DNA from: Pseudomonadota bacterium | GTDB taxonomy: Bacteria > Myxococcota > Myxococcia > Myxococcales > Myxococcaceae | Direction: 5' to 3' | NCBI GenBank assembly: GCA_023423535.1 | Contig: JAFAFL010000137.1 | Location: 62,001 to 126,000, forward strand | DNA: 64,000 nucleotides | Shown: piece after piece, positions 49,152-58,135 of the stretch | Numbering within the stretch: the stretch's first letter is position 1 | How the letters are laid out: each line of letters begins with the position of its first letter | Position numbers and translations under genes: made by a program | Notes under the pieces: model-generated | Seen by the model: only the letters and a program-made list of their open reading frames with translations | What the model was told of the DNA's origin: nothing | The model's database searches: none

Positions 49152-49850
49152 CTACGCCTCCGCCAGCGCCTTCCGCAGCAGGCCCATCGCTTCCGAATGC
49201 AGCTGGCACACGCGGGCCTCGCTGAGCTCGAGCGCCTTCGCGATCTCGCGGTAGGTGAGTCCCTCCACGTAATAGAGCGACACGAGCGTGGTGAGGCGGC
49301 CGGGGAGGGCGGCGACGGCCTGGGCGAGGCGGCGTGCGGTCTCTTCCCGTTCGTAGCGTTCGTCGGCGCCGGGGCCACCGAAGGCCACCTGAAGTTCGGG
49401 CACGAGCGGCACGGCGGGCGCGGTGACGCCCTCCAGGTGCGCGAGCTCTTCGGGATCCAGTCCCACCGCTTCGGCGAGCGCTGTCGGGTCCGGCGCGTTG
49501 CCTCCCGCTGCGTGGGTGAGCTTCTCGCGCGCCTCGCTGACCTTGTCGGCCACGTCGCGCATGCGGCGCGGGAGGTGATCGAGCTTGCGCAGTTCATCGA
49601 GCATCGCGCCACGGATGCGGTGCTCGACGAAGGACTCGAACTTCACTGCGCGCGACGCGTCGTAGCGAGCGGCCGCATCGAGCAGGCCGAGCGCGCCGGC
49701 GCTCCAGAGATCGTCCGCGGCCACCGCGCCGTTCGTGCGCAAGGCGATGCGGCGCGCGAGCATGTCGATGACCGGCCGGAACTGGCGGATCAGCGCGTCG
49801 TCGTCGCGCTGTTTTGGGACATTGGCGTAGGCACGTGCGGCGCGGTGCAT
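49152..49850 (-). CDS. fliA: Flagellar sigma factor FliA (sigma-28)
   Basis: 232 residues, usual size. Region 2: VAADDLWSAGALGLLDAAAR, FVEHRIRGAMLDELRKLDHL; region 4: LVSLYYVEGLTYREIAKALE, LSEARVCQLHSEAM. It directs transcription of late flagellar, motor and chemotaxis genes and is held by FlgM. The ribosome site GAGG precedes the ATG by 8 bases. It follows flhG by 3 bases in an flhF-flhG-fliA order. The motif GCCGAAGAG seen upstream of four transcription units in this window is its likely -10 target. Confidence 0.96.
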   Translation of the reverse strand: MHRAARAYANVPKQRDDDALIRQFRPVIDMLARRIALRTNGAVAADDLWSAGALGLLDAAARYDASRAVKFESFVEHRIRGAMLDELRKLDHLPRRMRDVADKVSEAREKLTHAAGGNAPDPTALAEAVGLDPEELAHLEGVTAPAVPLVPELQVAFGGPGADERYEREETARRLAQAVAALPGRLTTLVSLYYVEGLTYREIAKALELSEARVCQLHSEAMGLLRKALAEA

Positions 49851-49853
49851 GGC

Positions 49854-50711
49854 TTACCTCGCGGCGGGAAGTGACTCGCGCAGGAGCTGGCCCCAGAGGA
49901 ACTTCAGGCCTCCGACCGGGACTCCCTCCTGCGGTTCGCGAAAGAGCGCCTCGCGCACCGCGGCGAGCGCGCGGCTGGCGGGCGAGTGGGGATAGAGCTG
50001 GACGACGGGGCGCTGCGCGAGGACCGCGCGGTGCACGTGTTCGTCTCGCGGTATCGCGCCGACGAAGCGGAGCTGCACGTCGAGGAACCGCGCGCAGACG
50101 GTGGAGAGCCGCTCGAACGTGTCGCGCGCCGCGGTGGGCAGGCTCTGGTTCACGACCACCGCGAACTGCCTCACACCGGCCTGCAGCCGCAGCGTCTTCA
50201 CCGCGGCGTAGGCGTCCGACAGCGAGGTGGGCTCCGGCTGCACCACGAGCAGGACCTGCTGGCCCGAGCCCGCGAAGAACACGGTGTTCTCCCCGATGCC
50301 CGAAGGTGAATCGACGATCACCAGGTCGAAGCGATCCTCCAGCGACTCCATCAGCGAGACGAGCCGCAGCTTCTCCTCGTCGGCGAGGCGCGTGAGGGCG
50401 GCCAGCCCATGACCGGCGGCGAGGATCCGGATCCCGTTCGGGCCCTCGGAGAGCGCGGCGTCGAGTTCCACCGTGCCGTCGAGCACCTGGCCCACGTGGT
50501 GCCTCGGGGTGATTCCGAAGATGAGCTCCACGTTCGCGAGCCCGAGGTCGCCGTCGATCACCAGCACCCGCTGACCGTCCGCGGCCGCGAGCGCCGCGAG
50601 GTTCGCCGACAGCTGCGTCTTGCCCACGCCGCCCTTGCCGCTCGCGACGCCGATCACGCGCAGCGCGTTCCTCGTGCGCATCCGCTCGCGCAGCCCCATC
50701 GCCTGATCCAT
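49854..50711 (-). CDS. flhG: MinD-like ATPase FlhG (FleN)
   Basis: 285 residues. Deviant Walker A in VIGVASGKGGVGKTQLSANL, Walker-type DGDLGLANVELIFG, and DLVIVDSPSGIGENTVFF. The N-terminal MDQAMGLRERM resembles the short DQAxxLR motif with which FlhG stimulates FlhF GTPase. It limits flagellar number and acts with FlhF at the cell pole. One base separates it from the flhF stop. An alternative start is ATG 50699, but that would remove the DQA motif. Confidence 0.95.
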   Translation of the reverse strand: MDQAMGLRERMRTRNALRVIGVASGKGGVGKTQLSANLAALAAADGQRVLVIDGDLGLANVELIFGITPRHHVGQVLDGTVELDAALSEGPNGIRILAAGHGLAALTRLADEEKLRLVSLMESLEDRFDLVIVDSPSGIGENTVFFAGSGQQVLLVVQPEPTSLSDAYAAVKTLRLQAGVRQFAVVVNQSLPTAARDTFERLSTVCARFLDVQLRFVGAIPRDEHVHRAVLAQRPVVQLYPHSPASRALAAVREALFREPQEGVPVGGLKFLWGQLLRESLPAAR

Positions 50712-50712
50712 C

Positions 50713-52050
50713 TCAGCGCCCCACCCGCATCTGGGCGCTCTGCGACGGCCACTGGCCCATCACCCGCTCCATCAGGTCGGCGCGATCCGCGGCGTGCAGA
50801 TCCTCCGGCACGCGCTGCCCATCCGTCAGCGCAGACACCGGCTTGCCGAGCTTCATCGCCAGGGCGGCCCAGCTCGCGGGCAACGCGGCCTCGTCGAGCT
50901 TCGTCACGATGAGGCGCTCCGGCGTCAGCGGCCGGTACCTGTCCGCGATGGCGGAGAGATCCTTCGGACCGGACGCCGCGCTGGCCACGAGGTTCAGCTG
51001 GATGCCGGGCACCGACCGGAGGAACTCGGCCTGCTTGTGCACCGCCTCGCTGAGCGAACGGCCCGCGGTGTCGATGAGCACGAGGTCCGCGCGGGAGGAC
51101 GCATCGAGCGCGCGCTGCAGCTCGTTGCGGTCCTTCGCCACGAAGGTCGGCACCCTCATGATCTCGCCATAGCGCTGGATCTGCTCGCTGGCGCCGACGC
51201 GGTAGGTGTCCACCGTGATCAGCGCGAGCGACTGCCGGCCCTCGAGCAGCGCGCGCGCCGCGATCTTCGCCAGGGTGGTCGTCTTGCCCACGCCCGTCGG
51301 CCCCACCAGCGCGAGCACCCGCCGGCGATCAGGCAGCCACGCCGCGGGCGCGGTCTGAAGCCGCTCCGCGAAGAGCGCGCGCACCGCGGCGAGCAGTGCG
51401 TTCGGCGAGCGCTCGGTCACGCGATCCTGCGCGGCCTCCACGGCCTCACCCGCCACGCCGTCTTCCACGCCTTGCGCACAGAGGTGCTCGAAGAGCTCCT
51501 GTGCGGCCGGCGCGAACTCCTTCACCCGCGCGCGCTGGCGGAGGCGCTGGCCTTCCGTGGCGACCTCACGGCGCAACTGCTCCAGTGCGCTCTTCAACGA
51601 GGCCAGCTCCGCGGTGACGTTCTCGTCGGCGGCGGACTGCGTCGGCTGCGACCCCTGCGTCAGCGGACCGACGCCGGGCGGCGGCGCGAGCGTCAGCGTT
51701 GTGGCGCCTCCACCGAAGCCGAGTCCCACCGCGCGGGCCACGGTGCGAGCCGCGGACGGCGGCGCCGGCGGAGCAGAGGGCGCAGGCGGCGCCAGCACTG
51801 TGCCGTGACCGGCCGCATTCGACGGCGGAAGCGAAAGCGAAGGCGAGGGCACAGCGGGCGCGGTGTGGGAGAGCGTGTGCCGCGGCAGCTCCTCGAGGCC
51901 GGCGGTGATCTCGATCTCCGCCGAGCGGAAGAGCCCGCCCGCGATCTCGCGGGTGGAGAGGATGACCGCCTCCGGACCGAGGCTCGCCTTCACGCTGGCG
52001 AGCGCGGTGCGGGCGTCGGGGCCTCGGAAGGTTCGGACGACTGAGGACAC
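50713..52050 (-). CDS. flhF: SRP-family GTPase FlhF
   Basis: 445 residues. The basic N-terminal domain (VRTFRGPDARTALASVKASL) is followed by a long Ala/Pro-rich linker, then N and G domains: ALVGPTGVGKTTTLAKIAAR (P-loop), TVDTYRVGASEQIQRYGEIM, LIDTAGRS and TKLDEAALPASWAAL. It sets flagellar site and, with FlhG, number. Start is GTG 52050 with GGAG 8 bases upstream. A sigma-54-type element lies about 65 bases upstream. Confidence 0.95.
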   Translation of the reverse strand: MSSVVRTFRGPDARTALASVKASLGPEAVILSTREIAGGLFRSAEIEITAGLEELPRHTLSHTAPAVPSPSLSLPPSNAAGHGTVLAPPAPSAPPAPPSAARTVARAVGLGFGGGATTLTLAPPPGVGPLTQGSQPTQSAADENVTAELASLKSALEQLRREVATEGQRLRQRARVKEFAPAAQELFEHLCAQGVEDGVAGEAVEAAQDRVTERSPNALLAAVRALFAERLQTAPAAWLPDRRRVLALVGPTGVGKTTTLAKIAARALLEGRQSLALITVDTYRVGASEQIQRYGEIMRVPTFVAKDRNELQRALDASSRADLVLIDTAGRSLSEAVHKQAEFLRSVPGIQLNLVASAASGPKDLSAIADRYRPLTPERLIVTKLDEAALPASWAALAMKLGKPVSALTDGQRVPEDLHAADRADLMERVMGQWPSQSAQMRVGR

Positions 52051-52113
52051 AGGTGCTCCTTCGAGATGCTGCGTTCAGCGGTGCTGCGTCAGGGGTGCGA
52101 CGCGGAGGAGGCT

Positions 52114-52130
52114 TTGCACTTCCGGTGCCT
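52114..52130 (-). promoter_or_regulatory. Sigma-54-type promoter upstream of flhF
   Basis: Minus strand AGGCACCGGAAGTGCAA: GGCAC, 5 bases, GTGCA, with the invariant GG and GC 10 bases apart. It lies right after the flhA stop and gives a leader of about 54 bases with the flhF ribosome site inside. A good candidate for flhF-flhG-fliA. Confidence 0.55.
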
Positions 52131-54211
52131 CACGCCGCGCGACGGAGCGCTGACACGTCGAGCTGCGCCGCCGGCTGGAGCGAGGTGCCAGGCACGAGCT
52201 CGCGCGCGGTGACGACGTGCAGATCGGGGATGAACCGATTGGCGAAGTCGAAGAGCGGGCGGCGCAGATCCGCCGGTGCGACGATGACCACTGGCCGGCC
52301 AGCCGAGCTCAGCTGCGCCGCCGCGTTCTCCAGCGAGCCCATCAGCCTGCGGGCGATCTCCAGATCCGGCGCGAGCACCGGTTCGCCGTCGCTCTGCGCG
52401 AGGGACGCGCGAAGCATCTCCTCGGTGGTTCGCTCCAGCGTGACCGCGTGGACCACGCCGTCCTGGGCGACCCGCGCGGTGATCTGACGCGAGAGCCTCC
52501 GGCGGGCCTGCTCGACGAGGAAGACCGTGTCCTTCGACCGGGGCGCCGCGTCCGCCACCGCCTCGAGGATGGTGCGCAGGTCGCGGACGGGGACGCCCTC
52601 GCGCAGGAGCCCGCGGAGCACGCGACCGAGTTCGCCGAGGGACACCGCACCCGGCACTGCCTCCTCCACGAGCTTCGGCGCCTCCTTCGCGCAGTTGCCG
52701 AGCAGCTCCTGCACCTCCTGCCGGCCCATGAGCTCGTGCGCGTTGTGGCGCAGGATCTCGCCGAGGTGCGTGGCGATGACCGAAGTCGGATCGACGAGCG
52801 TGTAGCCCTGCATCTCCGCCGACGCGCGGTCCTGAGGAAGCACCCACATCGCGGGCAGTCCGAACGCGGGCTCCTTGCCTGGAATGCCCGCGACCTCCGG
52901 CGCGCCGCCCTGCGGGCTCAGGCAGAGGAGCCGGTCGGGATGGATGACGCCGCGCGCGACCTCTTCGCCGCGGAGGCGGATGCGGTAGTCGTTCGGCTCG
53001 AGCCGCAGGTTGTCCTTGAGGTGGACCGACGGGAGGATGACGCCGAGGTCCTGCGCGATCTGCCGCCGCAGCCCGGTGACGCGGCCTGGCAGCTCGCCTC
53101 CCTTGTCCACGTCGATGAGCGGGAGCAGCCCGAAGCCGACCTCGAGCTCCACCTGATCGAGCGCCAGCAGATCGCTCATCCGCTCCGGTCCCTTCTGCTC
53201 CGGCGCGTTCTCCTTCGGCTGCGGCGCGGCCCTCTTCTTCGCGGCGCGGGAAGAGAGGATCCACGCGCCGCCGGCGAGCGAGGCGAAGGCGATGGTCGGC
53301 ATCCCGGGGATGAGGGCGACGCCGCCGAGCACGATCGCGGCGAGGCGGAGCTCTCGGCCGGTGCCCATGAGCTGGCTGCCGATCTGCGTGCCCAGCGCAC
53401 CGCCGGTGGCGCGGGTGACGAGGATACCGGCCGCCACCGAGACGAGCAGCGCGGGGATCTGGCTGACGAGGCCGTCGCCGATCGCCAGCAGGGTGAACGT
53501 CTCCGCCGCCTGCGCGAGCGAGAGGCCGTCACGCAGCACGCCCGCGAGCAGACCGCCGACGATGTTCACGCCGGTGATGAGCAGGCCCGCGATCGCGTCG
53601 CCGCGCACGAACTTGTTCGCGCCGTCCATGGCGCCAAAGAACTCGGTCTCGCGCTCCAGGGAGCTGCGGCGGGCGCGCGCGGCCTGCTCGTCGATGAGGC
53701 CGGCGGCAAGGTCGGCGTCAATCGACATCTGCTTGCCGGGCAACGCGTCGAGGGTGAAGCGCGCGGCGACCTCGGACACGCGGCCCGAGCCCTTGGTGAT
53801 CACCGCGAAGTTCACCACCAGCAGGATGAGGAAAACGACGAGGCCGACGATGAGGCTGCCGCCGATGGCGAAGCGCCCGAAGGCTTCGATCACGTGGCCC
53901 GCGGCGGACGGACCCTCCGAGCCGTGGAGAAGGATGATGCGCGTGGTGGCGACGTTGAGGCTGATCCGGAAGAGGGTGATGATCAGCAGCAGCGACGGGA
54001 AGACGCTGAACTCCAGCGGCCGCTCCACGCCGAGCGCGACGAGCAGGAGGAGGAGCGAGACCGCGACGTTGATCGCCAGGAGCCCGTCGAGCAGCGCGGC
54101 GGGCAGCGGCAGCAACATGATGCCGACCACGCCCACGATGCCGAGCGCGAGGATCGCGTCCGCGCCCACGCCCTTGCGTCCACCATTCATCGCCACGGCG
54201 CCGGCGCTCAC
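52130..54211 (-). CDS. flhA: Flagellar export gate protein FlhA
   Basis: 693 residues, usual length. N-terminal half has eight membrane helices (ADAILALGIVGVVGIMLLPL, AINVAVSLLLLLVALGVERP) and the conserved FHIPES-like loop region GSGRVSEVAARFTLDALPGK, QMSIDADLAAGLI. The cytosolic half binds export chaperones. The start is GTG 54211 overlapping the flhB stop (GTGA); ATG 54190 is a possible later start. It forms the nonameric ring of the export gate. Confidence 0.97.
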   Translation of the reverse strand: MSAGAVAMNGGRKGVGADAILALGIVGVVGIMLLPLPAALLDGLLAINVAVSLLLLLVALGVERPLEFSVFPSLLLIITLFRISLNVATTRIILLHGSEGPSAAGHVIEAFGRFAIGGSLIVGLVVFLILLVVNFAVITKGSGRVSEVAARFTLDALPGKQMSIDADLAAGLIDEQAARARRSSLERETEFFGAMDGANKFVRGDAIAGLLITGVNIVGGLLAGVLRDGLSLAQAAETFTLLAIGDGLVSQIPALLVSVAAGILVTRATGGALGTQIGSQLMGTGRELRLAAIVLGGVALIPGMPTIAFASLAGGAWILSSRAAKKRAAPQPKENAPEQKGPERMSDLLALDQVELEVGFGLLPLIDVDKGGELPGRVTGLRRQIAQDLGVILPSVHLKDNLRLEPNDYRIRLRGEEVARGVIHPDRLLCLSPQGGAPEVAGIPGKEPAFGLPAMWVLPQDRASAEMQGYTLVDPTSVIATHLGEILRHNAHELMGRQEVQELLGNCAKEAPKLVEEAVPGAVSLGELGRVLRGLLREGVPVRDLRTILEAVADAAPRSKDTVFLVEQARRRLSRQITARVAQDGVVHAVTLERTTEEMLRASLAQSDGEPVLAPDLEIARRLMGSLENAAAQLSSAGRPVVIVAPADLRRPLFDFANRFIPDLHVVTARELVPGTSLQPAAQLDVSALRRAA

Positions 54212-55278
54212 TGCTGCGCCCCATCGTTGCCCGCGCCGTCACGGCGGGTGATCCGGTAGACGAACGCGAGCACCGCGGCGACCGCCTTGAACGTCTCCGC
54301 CGGGACCTCGCCGCCGATCTTCACGCGCCGGTAGAGCAGGCGTGCGAGCGGGATGTTCTCGACGATGGGGATGCCGTTGGTGCGGGCAAGGTCGCGCATC
54401 TTCTCCGCCACCGCACCCTTGCCCTTGCTGATGACGCGCGGCGCCGCGCCTTCGTCGCGCCGGTAGCGGATGGCCACCGCGACGTGCGTGGGGTTGACCA
54501 CCAGCGCGTCGGCCTTGGGGACGTCGGTGGCGACGTTGCCGCGCGCGAGCTCGCGATGCTTGCGACGACGACGGCCGCGGATCTGCGGATCGCCTTCGTC
54601 TTCCTTCATCTCGCGCCGGACCTCGTCCTTGGTCATCATCAGCTTCTTCCGCAAGCGGTAGCGCGTCAGTGCAAGGTCGAGGCCCGCGGTCAGCACGAGC
54701 GCGAAGACGATCTCGCCGAAGGTGCCGAAGACCGTGCGTGCGACTTCGGAGGACTGCGTGGCGACGGTGGCGCGCAGCAGCGGCTCCACCGTCAGGAACG
54801 TGTCGGTGAGGGCGGACCAGGTGACGTAGCCGACCGCCACGACCTTGACGCACGCGAGCAGCAGATCGACCGCGACCTCACCGTTGACGAAGCGCTTGAG
54901 CCTGCCGCCCTGGAAGAGCCGAGAGGGGTCCGGCATCACCAGCTTCGACCAGATGCCGCCTCGGGTCTGCGCGGTGGTGGCCGCGATCCCGCCGACGAAG
55001 GCAGCGGCGAGGCAGGCGAGGCCGAGCAGTCCAACGGGTTTCAGCGCAGAGAGCAGCGCCTGCTGCGATGGCTGGTGCAGCGTCCCCGCGGCGACGTTCA
55101 CACTGTTGCGGAGCGCTTCGGAGAGCGGGCCCTGGGCGATCCACAGAGCGGCGCCGCAGAAGGCGACCGCGGCCATCGCCACCAGATCCTTGCCGACCGC
55201 GACCTGGCCCTCGTCGCGCGCCTGGTCGAGCTTTCGCTGTGTCGGTTGTTCTGTTTTTCCGTCCTGATCGTCGTCCAT
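54208..55278 (-). CDS. flhB: Flagellar export switch protein FlhB
   Basis: 356 residues. N-terminus DGKTEQPTQRKLDQARDEGQ, four membrane helices, and a cytosolic domain with the self-cleaving NPTH (ALVVNPTHVAVAIRYRRDEG). Switches export from rod/hook to filament substrates together with FliK. It overlaps flhA at its end; fliR ends 10 bases upstream. All key residues are present. Confidence 0.97.
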   Translation of the reverse strand: MDDDQDGKTEQPTQRKLDQARDEGQVAVGKDLVAMAAVAFCGAALWIAQGPLSEALRNSVNVAAGTLHQPSQQALLSALKPVGLLGLACLAAAFVGGIAATTAQTRGGIWSKLVMPDPSRLFQGGRLKRFVNGEVAVDLLLACVKVVAVGYVTWSALTDTFLTVEPLLRATVATQSSEVARTVFGTFGEIVFALVLTAGLDLALTRYRLRKKLMMTKDEVRREMKEDEGDPQIRGRRRRKHRELARGNVATDVPKADALVVNPTHVAVAIRYRRDEGAAPRVISKGKGAVAEKMRDLARTNGIPIVENIPLARLLYRRVKIGGEVPAETFKAVAAVLAFVYRITRRDGAGNDGAQQ

Positions 55279-55287
55279 GCGCGAGGC

Positions 55288-56034
55288 CTAGAGCGGAGGG
55301 AAGGCGTTGACCGCGCTCTGTGCGGTGAGGTGCGCCATCGTCGGCGCGCCCACGTAGAGCGCACCGCCGGCGGCGATCAGCGAGAGCGTGAAGCCGATCG
55401 TCGTGAGGTTCAGCTGCGGCGCGGTGCGTCCGGCGAGGCCGAGGCCCAGGTGCGCAAGCAACGTCGCGGTCCACAGCGGGAAGGCGAGCCGCACCGCGAG
55501 CGTGGCGGAGAAGATCGCCTGGGTGACCACCGTGCCGGCGAGCGTGGTGACGTCCTGCGGTGAGCCGGGCGGAATCTGGCGCACCGACTCCGCGAGCCAG
55601 CCGATGGCCTCGCGGTGAAGGCCGAGCGCGACCGCGAAGCCGAGCGCGGCCATGGAGAGGAGCTGGCCCACTGCACCGGACTCGGCGCCGAAGATGGGGT
55701 CGATCGTCGCGCCGAAGCCGAGGCCGGCGGAGAGGCCGACGAGCTGCCCGGACGCGAGCGCGGCCTCGAGCACCACCCGCGAGGAGAGCCCGGCGACGAG
55801 TCCCAGCGCGGTCTCCGCGATCGCGGCGCCGAGCAGCGGGATGAGGTTGTCCGGAGGCATCACCGTCGGCGTGCCCGCTCCGCTGAACGCGGCGAGCGCG
55901 ACGAAGAGGGAGAGCCCGAGTCGGATGCGTGCCGGCACCGCGCGTGCGCTGAGCACCGGCGCGACGAAGAAGAGCGCGGTGGTGCGCAGGAGCACCAGGG
56001 CGAACCCGTAGATGAGGGGGAGGTGCAGCTCCAT
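55288..56034 (-). CDS. fliR: Flagellar export gate protein FliR
   Basis: 248 residues, six or so membrane helices (LPLIYGFALVLLRTTALFFV, VVLEAALASGQLVGLSAGLG). The family signature near FGATIDPIFGAESGAVGQLL is present. Part of the FliP-FliQ-FliR-FlhB core of the export channel. Preceded by fliQ (25 bases) and followed by flhB. Confidence 0.95.
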   Translation of the reverse strand: MELHLPLIYGFALVLLRTTALFFVAPVLSARAVPARIRLGLSLFVALAAFSGAGTPTVMPPDNLIPLLGAAIAETALGLVAGLSSRVVLEAALASGQLVGLSAGLGFGATIDPIFGAESGAVGQLLSMAALGFAVALGLHREAIGWLAESVRQIPPGSPQDVTTLAGTVVTQAIFSATLAVRLAFPLWTATLLAHLGLGLAGRTAPQLNLTTIGFTLSLIAAGGALYVGAPTMAHLTAQSAVNAFPPL

Positions 56035-56059
56035 GGCGCGCGCTCGCCGTCCCTGTTCG

Positions 56060-56332
56060 TCAGCCGAGGCCGGCCGCGGCCATCCGGTGCACCGCCGAGA
56101 TGAAGAAGGCGGCGAAGCGCGTGACCATCCAGCCGCCGAAGACCATGCAGGCGACGCCGGCGACGATCAGGCGGGGCAGGGCACCGACCGCGGGATCGTT
56201 GATCTGCGTCGCGGCCTGAAGCACGCCGACGAGGAGGCCGACGACGAGCAGCGCGCCCATCACCGGAGCGGCCACCGTTCCGAGGAGCTGCATGCCCTCG
56301 CGCAGCAGCATGGCGGGAAGTTCAGGCGTCAT
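56060..56332 (-). CDS. fliQ: Flagellar export gate protein FliQ
   Basis: 90 residues, two membrane hairpin helices, exact family size. LLREGMQLLGTVAAPVMGAL, LVVGLLVGVLQAATQINDPA and the tail MVTRFAAFFISAVHRM match FliQ. The ATG at 56332 overlaps the fliP stop. The long frame that continues upstream of this ATG is a shadow of fliP and fliO. Confidence 0.96.
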   Translation of the reverse strand: MTPELPAMLLREGMQLLGTVAAPVMGALLVVGLLVGVLQAATQINDPAVGALPRLIVAGVACMVFGGWMVTRFAAFFISAVHRMAAAGLG

Positions 56333-57042
56333 GAGCCGAAGCTCCGGACGAGCGAGCCGACGACGAGGTGCCAGCCGTCCGCGGCGAGGAACACGCCGAC
56401 CTTCAGCGGCAGCGCGACCAGCGTGGGCGGCACCATCATCATGCCCAGCGACATGAGGACCGCCGCGACGAGCAGGTCGATCAGCACCAACGGGATGAAG
56501 AGGTAGAGGCCCATCTTGAAGGCGAGGGTGAGCTCCGAGACCATGAACGCCGGCGTGGCAATCGCGAGCGGAACGTCCTCGGGACGCGTCGGCGGGTCGG
56601 CGCGAGCGATGTCGTAGAAGAGGCGCAGATCCTCGGCGCGCGTGTGGCGGAGGAGGAACTCGCGCACCGGGCCGGCGGCGCGCATGGCGGCCTGATCCGC
56701 CGGCAGCGTCTCCGCGAGGTAGGGCGAGAGCGCGTCGTCGTAGACCCGCGTTGCGGTGGGCGCCATGACGAAGCCCGTCAGCGCGAGCGCCAGCGCGAGC
56801 ACGACCTGGTTCGGCGGCAGCTGCGGCGTGCCCAGCGCCTGCCGCAGGAACGACAGCACGATGATGATCCGCGTGAACGCGGTGACGCTGACGAGGATGG
56901 CCGACGCGAACGACAGCGCCGTCATCATCAGGAACAGCTTCACCGCCGAGGAGCCGCCGCCCAGCGAGAGCTGCAGCGACGCGCCGTTCTCGACCGCGGC
57001 CGCACCGAGCAGCTGCGGCAGCGCGGAGAAGAGGCCGGTCAT
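56329..57042 (-). CDS. fliP: Flagellar export gate protein FliP
   Basis: 237 residues, typical. SAVKLFLMMTALSFASAILV, TAFTRIIIVLSFLRQALGTP, LPPNQVVLALALALTGFVMA and the C-terminal LIDLLVAAVLMSLGMMMVPP are family hallmarks. The N-terminus lacks a long signal peptide but begins with a short amphipathic stretch. Overlaps fliO at its start and fliQ at its end. Confidence 0.97.
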   Translation of the reverse strand: MTGLFSALPQLLGAAAVENGASLQLSLGGGSSAVKLFLMMTALSFASAILVSVTAFTRIIIVLSFLRQALGTPQLPPNQVVLALALALTGFVMAPTATRVYDDALSPYLAETLPADQAAMRAAGPVREFLLRHTRAEDLRLFYDIARADPPTRPEDVPLAIATPAFMVSELTLAFKMGLYLFIPLVLIDLLVAAVLMSLGMMMVPPTLVALPLKVGVFLAADGWHLVVGSLVRSFGS

Positions 57043-57791
57043 GGGGCCCGCCGCATCGACAGCTTTGCGCGCAGCTCCTGGTCCTCGTTCGCCTGCTCCA
57101 GTGCGCGGGCAAAGCCGCCGAGCTCCTCCAGCGAGCCCTCCGGGCCGTTGCGGGAGGCGTTGGCCGCTCCACCGCCGAAGACGCTCTGCAGGCCGTAGGC
57201 AGCGTGCGCGGCATTCGCCAGGTGCGAGGGACGGCCATTCTGCGGGGAGCCTTGCGACGCGTGGCCCGTGCGTGCCGCATGCGAAAGCGGTCCGGCCGTG
57301 TGCGAAGGGACGGGCTCGGTCGACGAGAGCGGCTGCACCCGCGTGGCGAGCACCTGGATCCCGCCCTCCGTTGCACCGAGCACCAGCGTCTCGTCACCGA
57401 CCCGAGCGACCACCAGCGACTGGTGGTGACCGATCCGTGAGACCTGAAGGACCTGCAGGTGCACCGCGCCCGGGCGCTGCGCCCGCTGCTTCTTCGCAAA
57501 CCACGCCGCTGCGCCACCCGCGCCGACCAGCAGCAGGGCGAGCGCCCACAGCTTGCCGGTCGAGGCTTCGGCGCTCGTCGTCGCGGCGACGGCGGAGGGC
57601 TTCGCGGAGGGACCAAAGGCCTCGGCGAGCAGCGCTTCACCCGAGCCGGGGACAGGCGCCGCGGGAGCCGCGGAGGCCGCGGGTGCAGCAGGCGCAGTGG
57701 GCGCTTCCACCGCGACAGCAGCGGTCTCTTGAGCGGCCACCGGCGCGGCGGCGAGAGCAGCGATCGTGGCGAGGGTCGCGAGCGGGATCAT
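57039..57791 (-). CDS. fliO: FliO-like export-apparatus assembly protein
   Basis: 250 residues, longer than common FliO. Signal-like N-terminus (PLATLATIAALAAAPVAAQE), Ala/Pro-rich linker, one membrane helix (KLWALALLLVGAGGAAAWFA), then the small cytosolic beta domain (HLQVLQVSRIGHHQSLVVAR, VGDETLVLGATEGGIQVLAT) that defines FliO. A Gly/Asn-rich tail follows. FliO helps assemble the FliP ring. It lies just ahead of fliP (ATGA). Confidence 0.85.
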   Translation of the reverse strand: MIPLATLATIAALAAAPVAAQETAAVAVEAPTAPAAPAASAAPAAPVPGSGEALLAEAFGPSAKPSAVAATTSAEASTGKLWALALLLVGAGGAAAWFAKKQRAQRPGAVHLQVLQVSRIGHHQSLVVARVGDETLVLGATEGGIQVLATRVQPLSSTEPVPSHTAGPLSHAARTGHASQGSPQNGRPSHLANAAHAAYGLQSVFGGGAANASRNGPEGSLEELGGFARALEQANEDQELRAKLSMRRAP

Positions 57792-57808
57792 GTCGTCGTT
57801 CCGTTTCG

Positions 57809-58117
57809 CTAGCGGAGGCGCGCGATGCGCTCGGCGCGGCTGACGATGTCGGTGATGCGGATGCCGAACTTCTCGTTGACGACGACTGCCTCGCCGCGCG
57901 CGACGAGCCGGCCGTTGATGACGACGTCGAGCGGCTCACCCGCGAGCTTGTCGAGCTCGATCACCGAACCGGGCGAGAGCGCGAGCAGCTCCTGGATCGT
58001 CATGCGGGTGCGGCCGAGCTCCACGCTGATCTGCAGAGGGAGATCGAGCAGCAGCTCGAGCCGCCTGGGGTCTGCTTCAACGGAGCTGGAGTCGTCAGCG
58101 GTCGAGGTCGTGGACAT
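57809..58117 (-). CDS. fliN: Flagellar switch protein FliN
   Basis: 102 residues, essentially one SpoA domain: LLDLPLQISVELGRTRMTIQ, LLALSPGSVIELDKLAGEPL, DVVINGRLVARGEAVVVNEK and FGIRITDIVSRAERI. Forms the C-ring with FliM and FliG. 18 bases separate it from fliM and from fliO. Confidence 0.96.
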   Translation of the reverse strand: MSTTSTADDSSSVEADPRRLELLLDLPLQISVELGRTRMTIQELLALSPGSVIELDKLAGEPLDVVINGRLVARGEAVVVNEKFGIRITDIVSRAERIARLR

Positions 58118-58135
58118 GGTGCGTCACCAGAAAGG

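Noticed and set aside
48800..49225. Small heptad-repeat protein over the tandem repeat
   Set aside because: No ribosome site, starts inside the hypothetical gene, runs into fliA antisense; the 21-bp period keeps every frame open.
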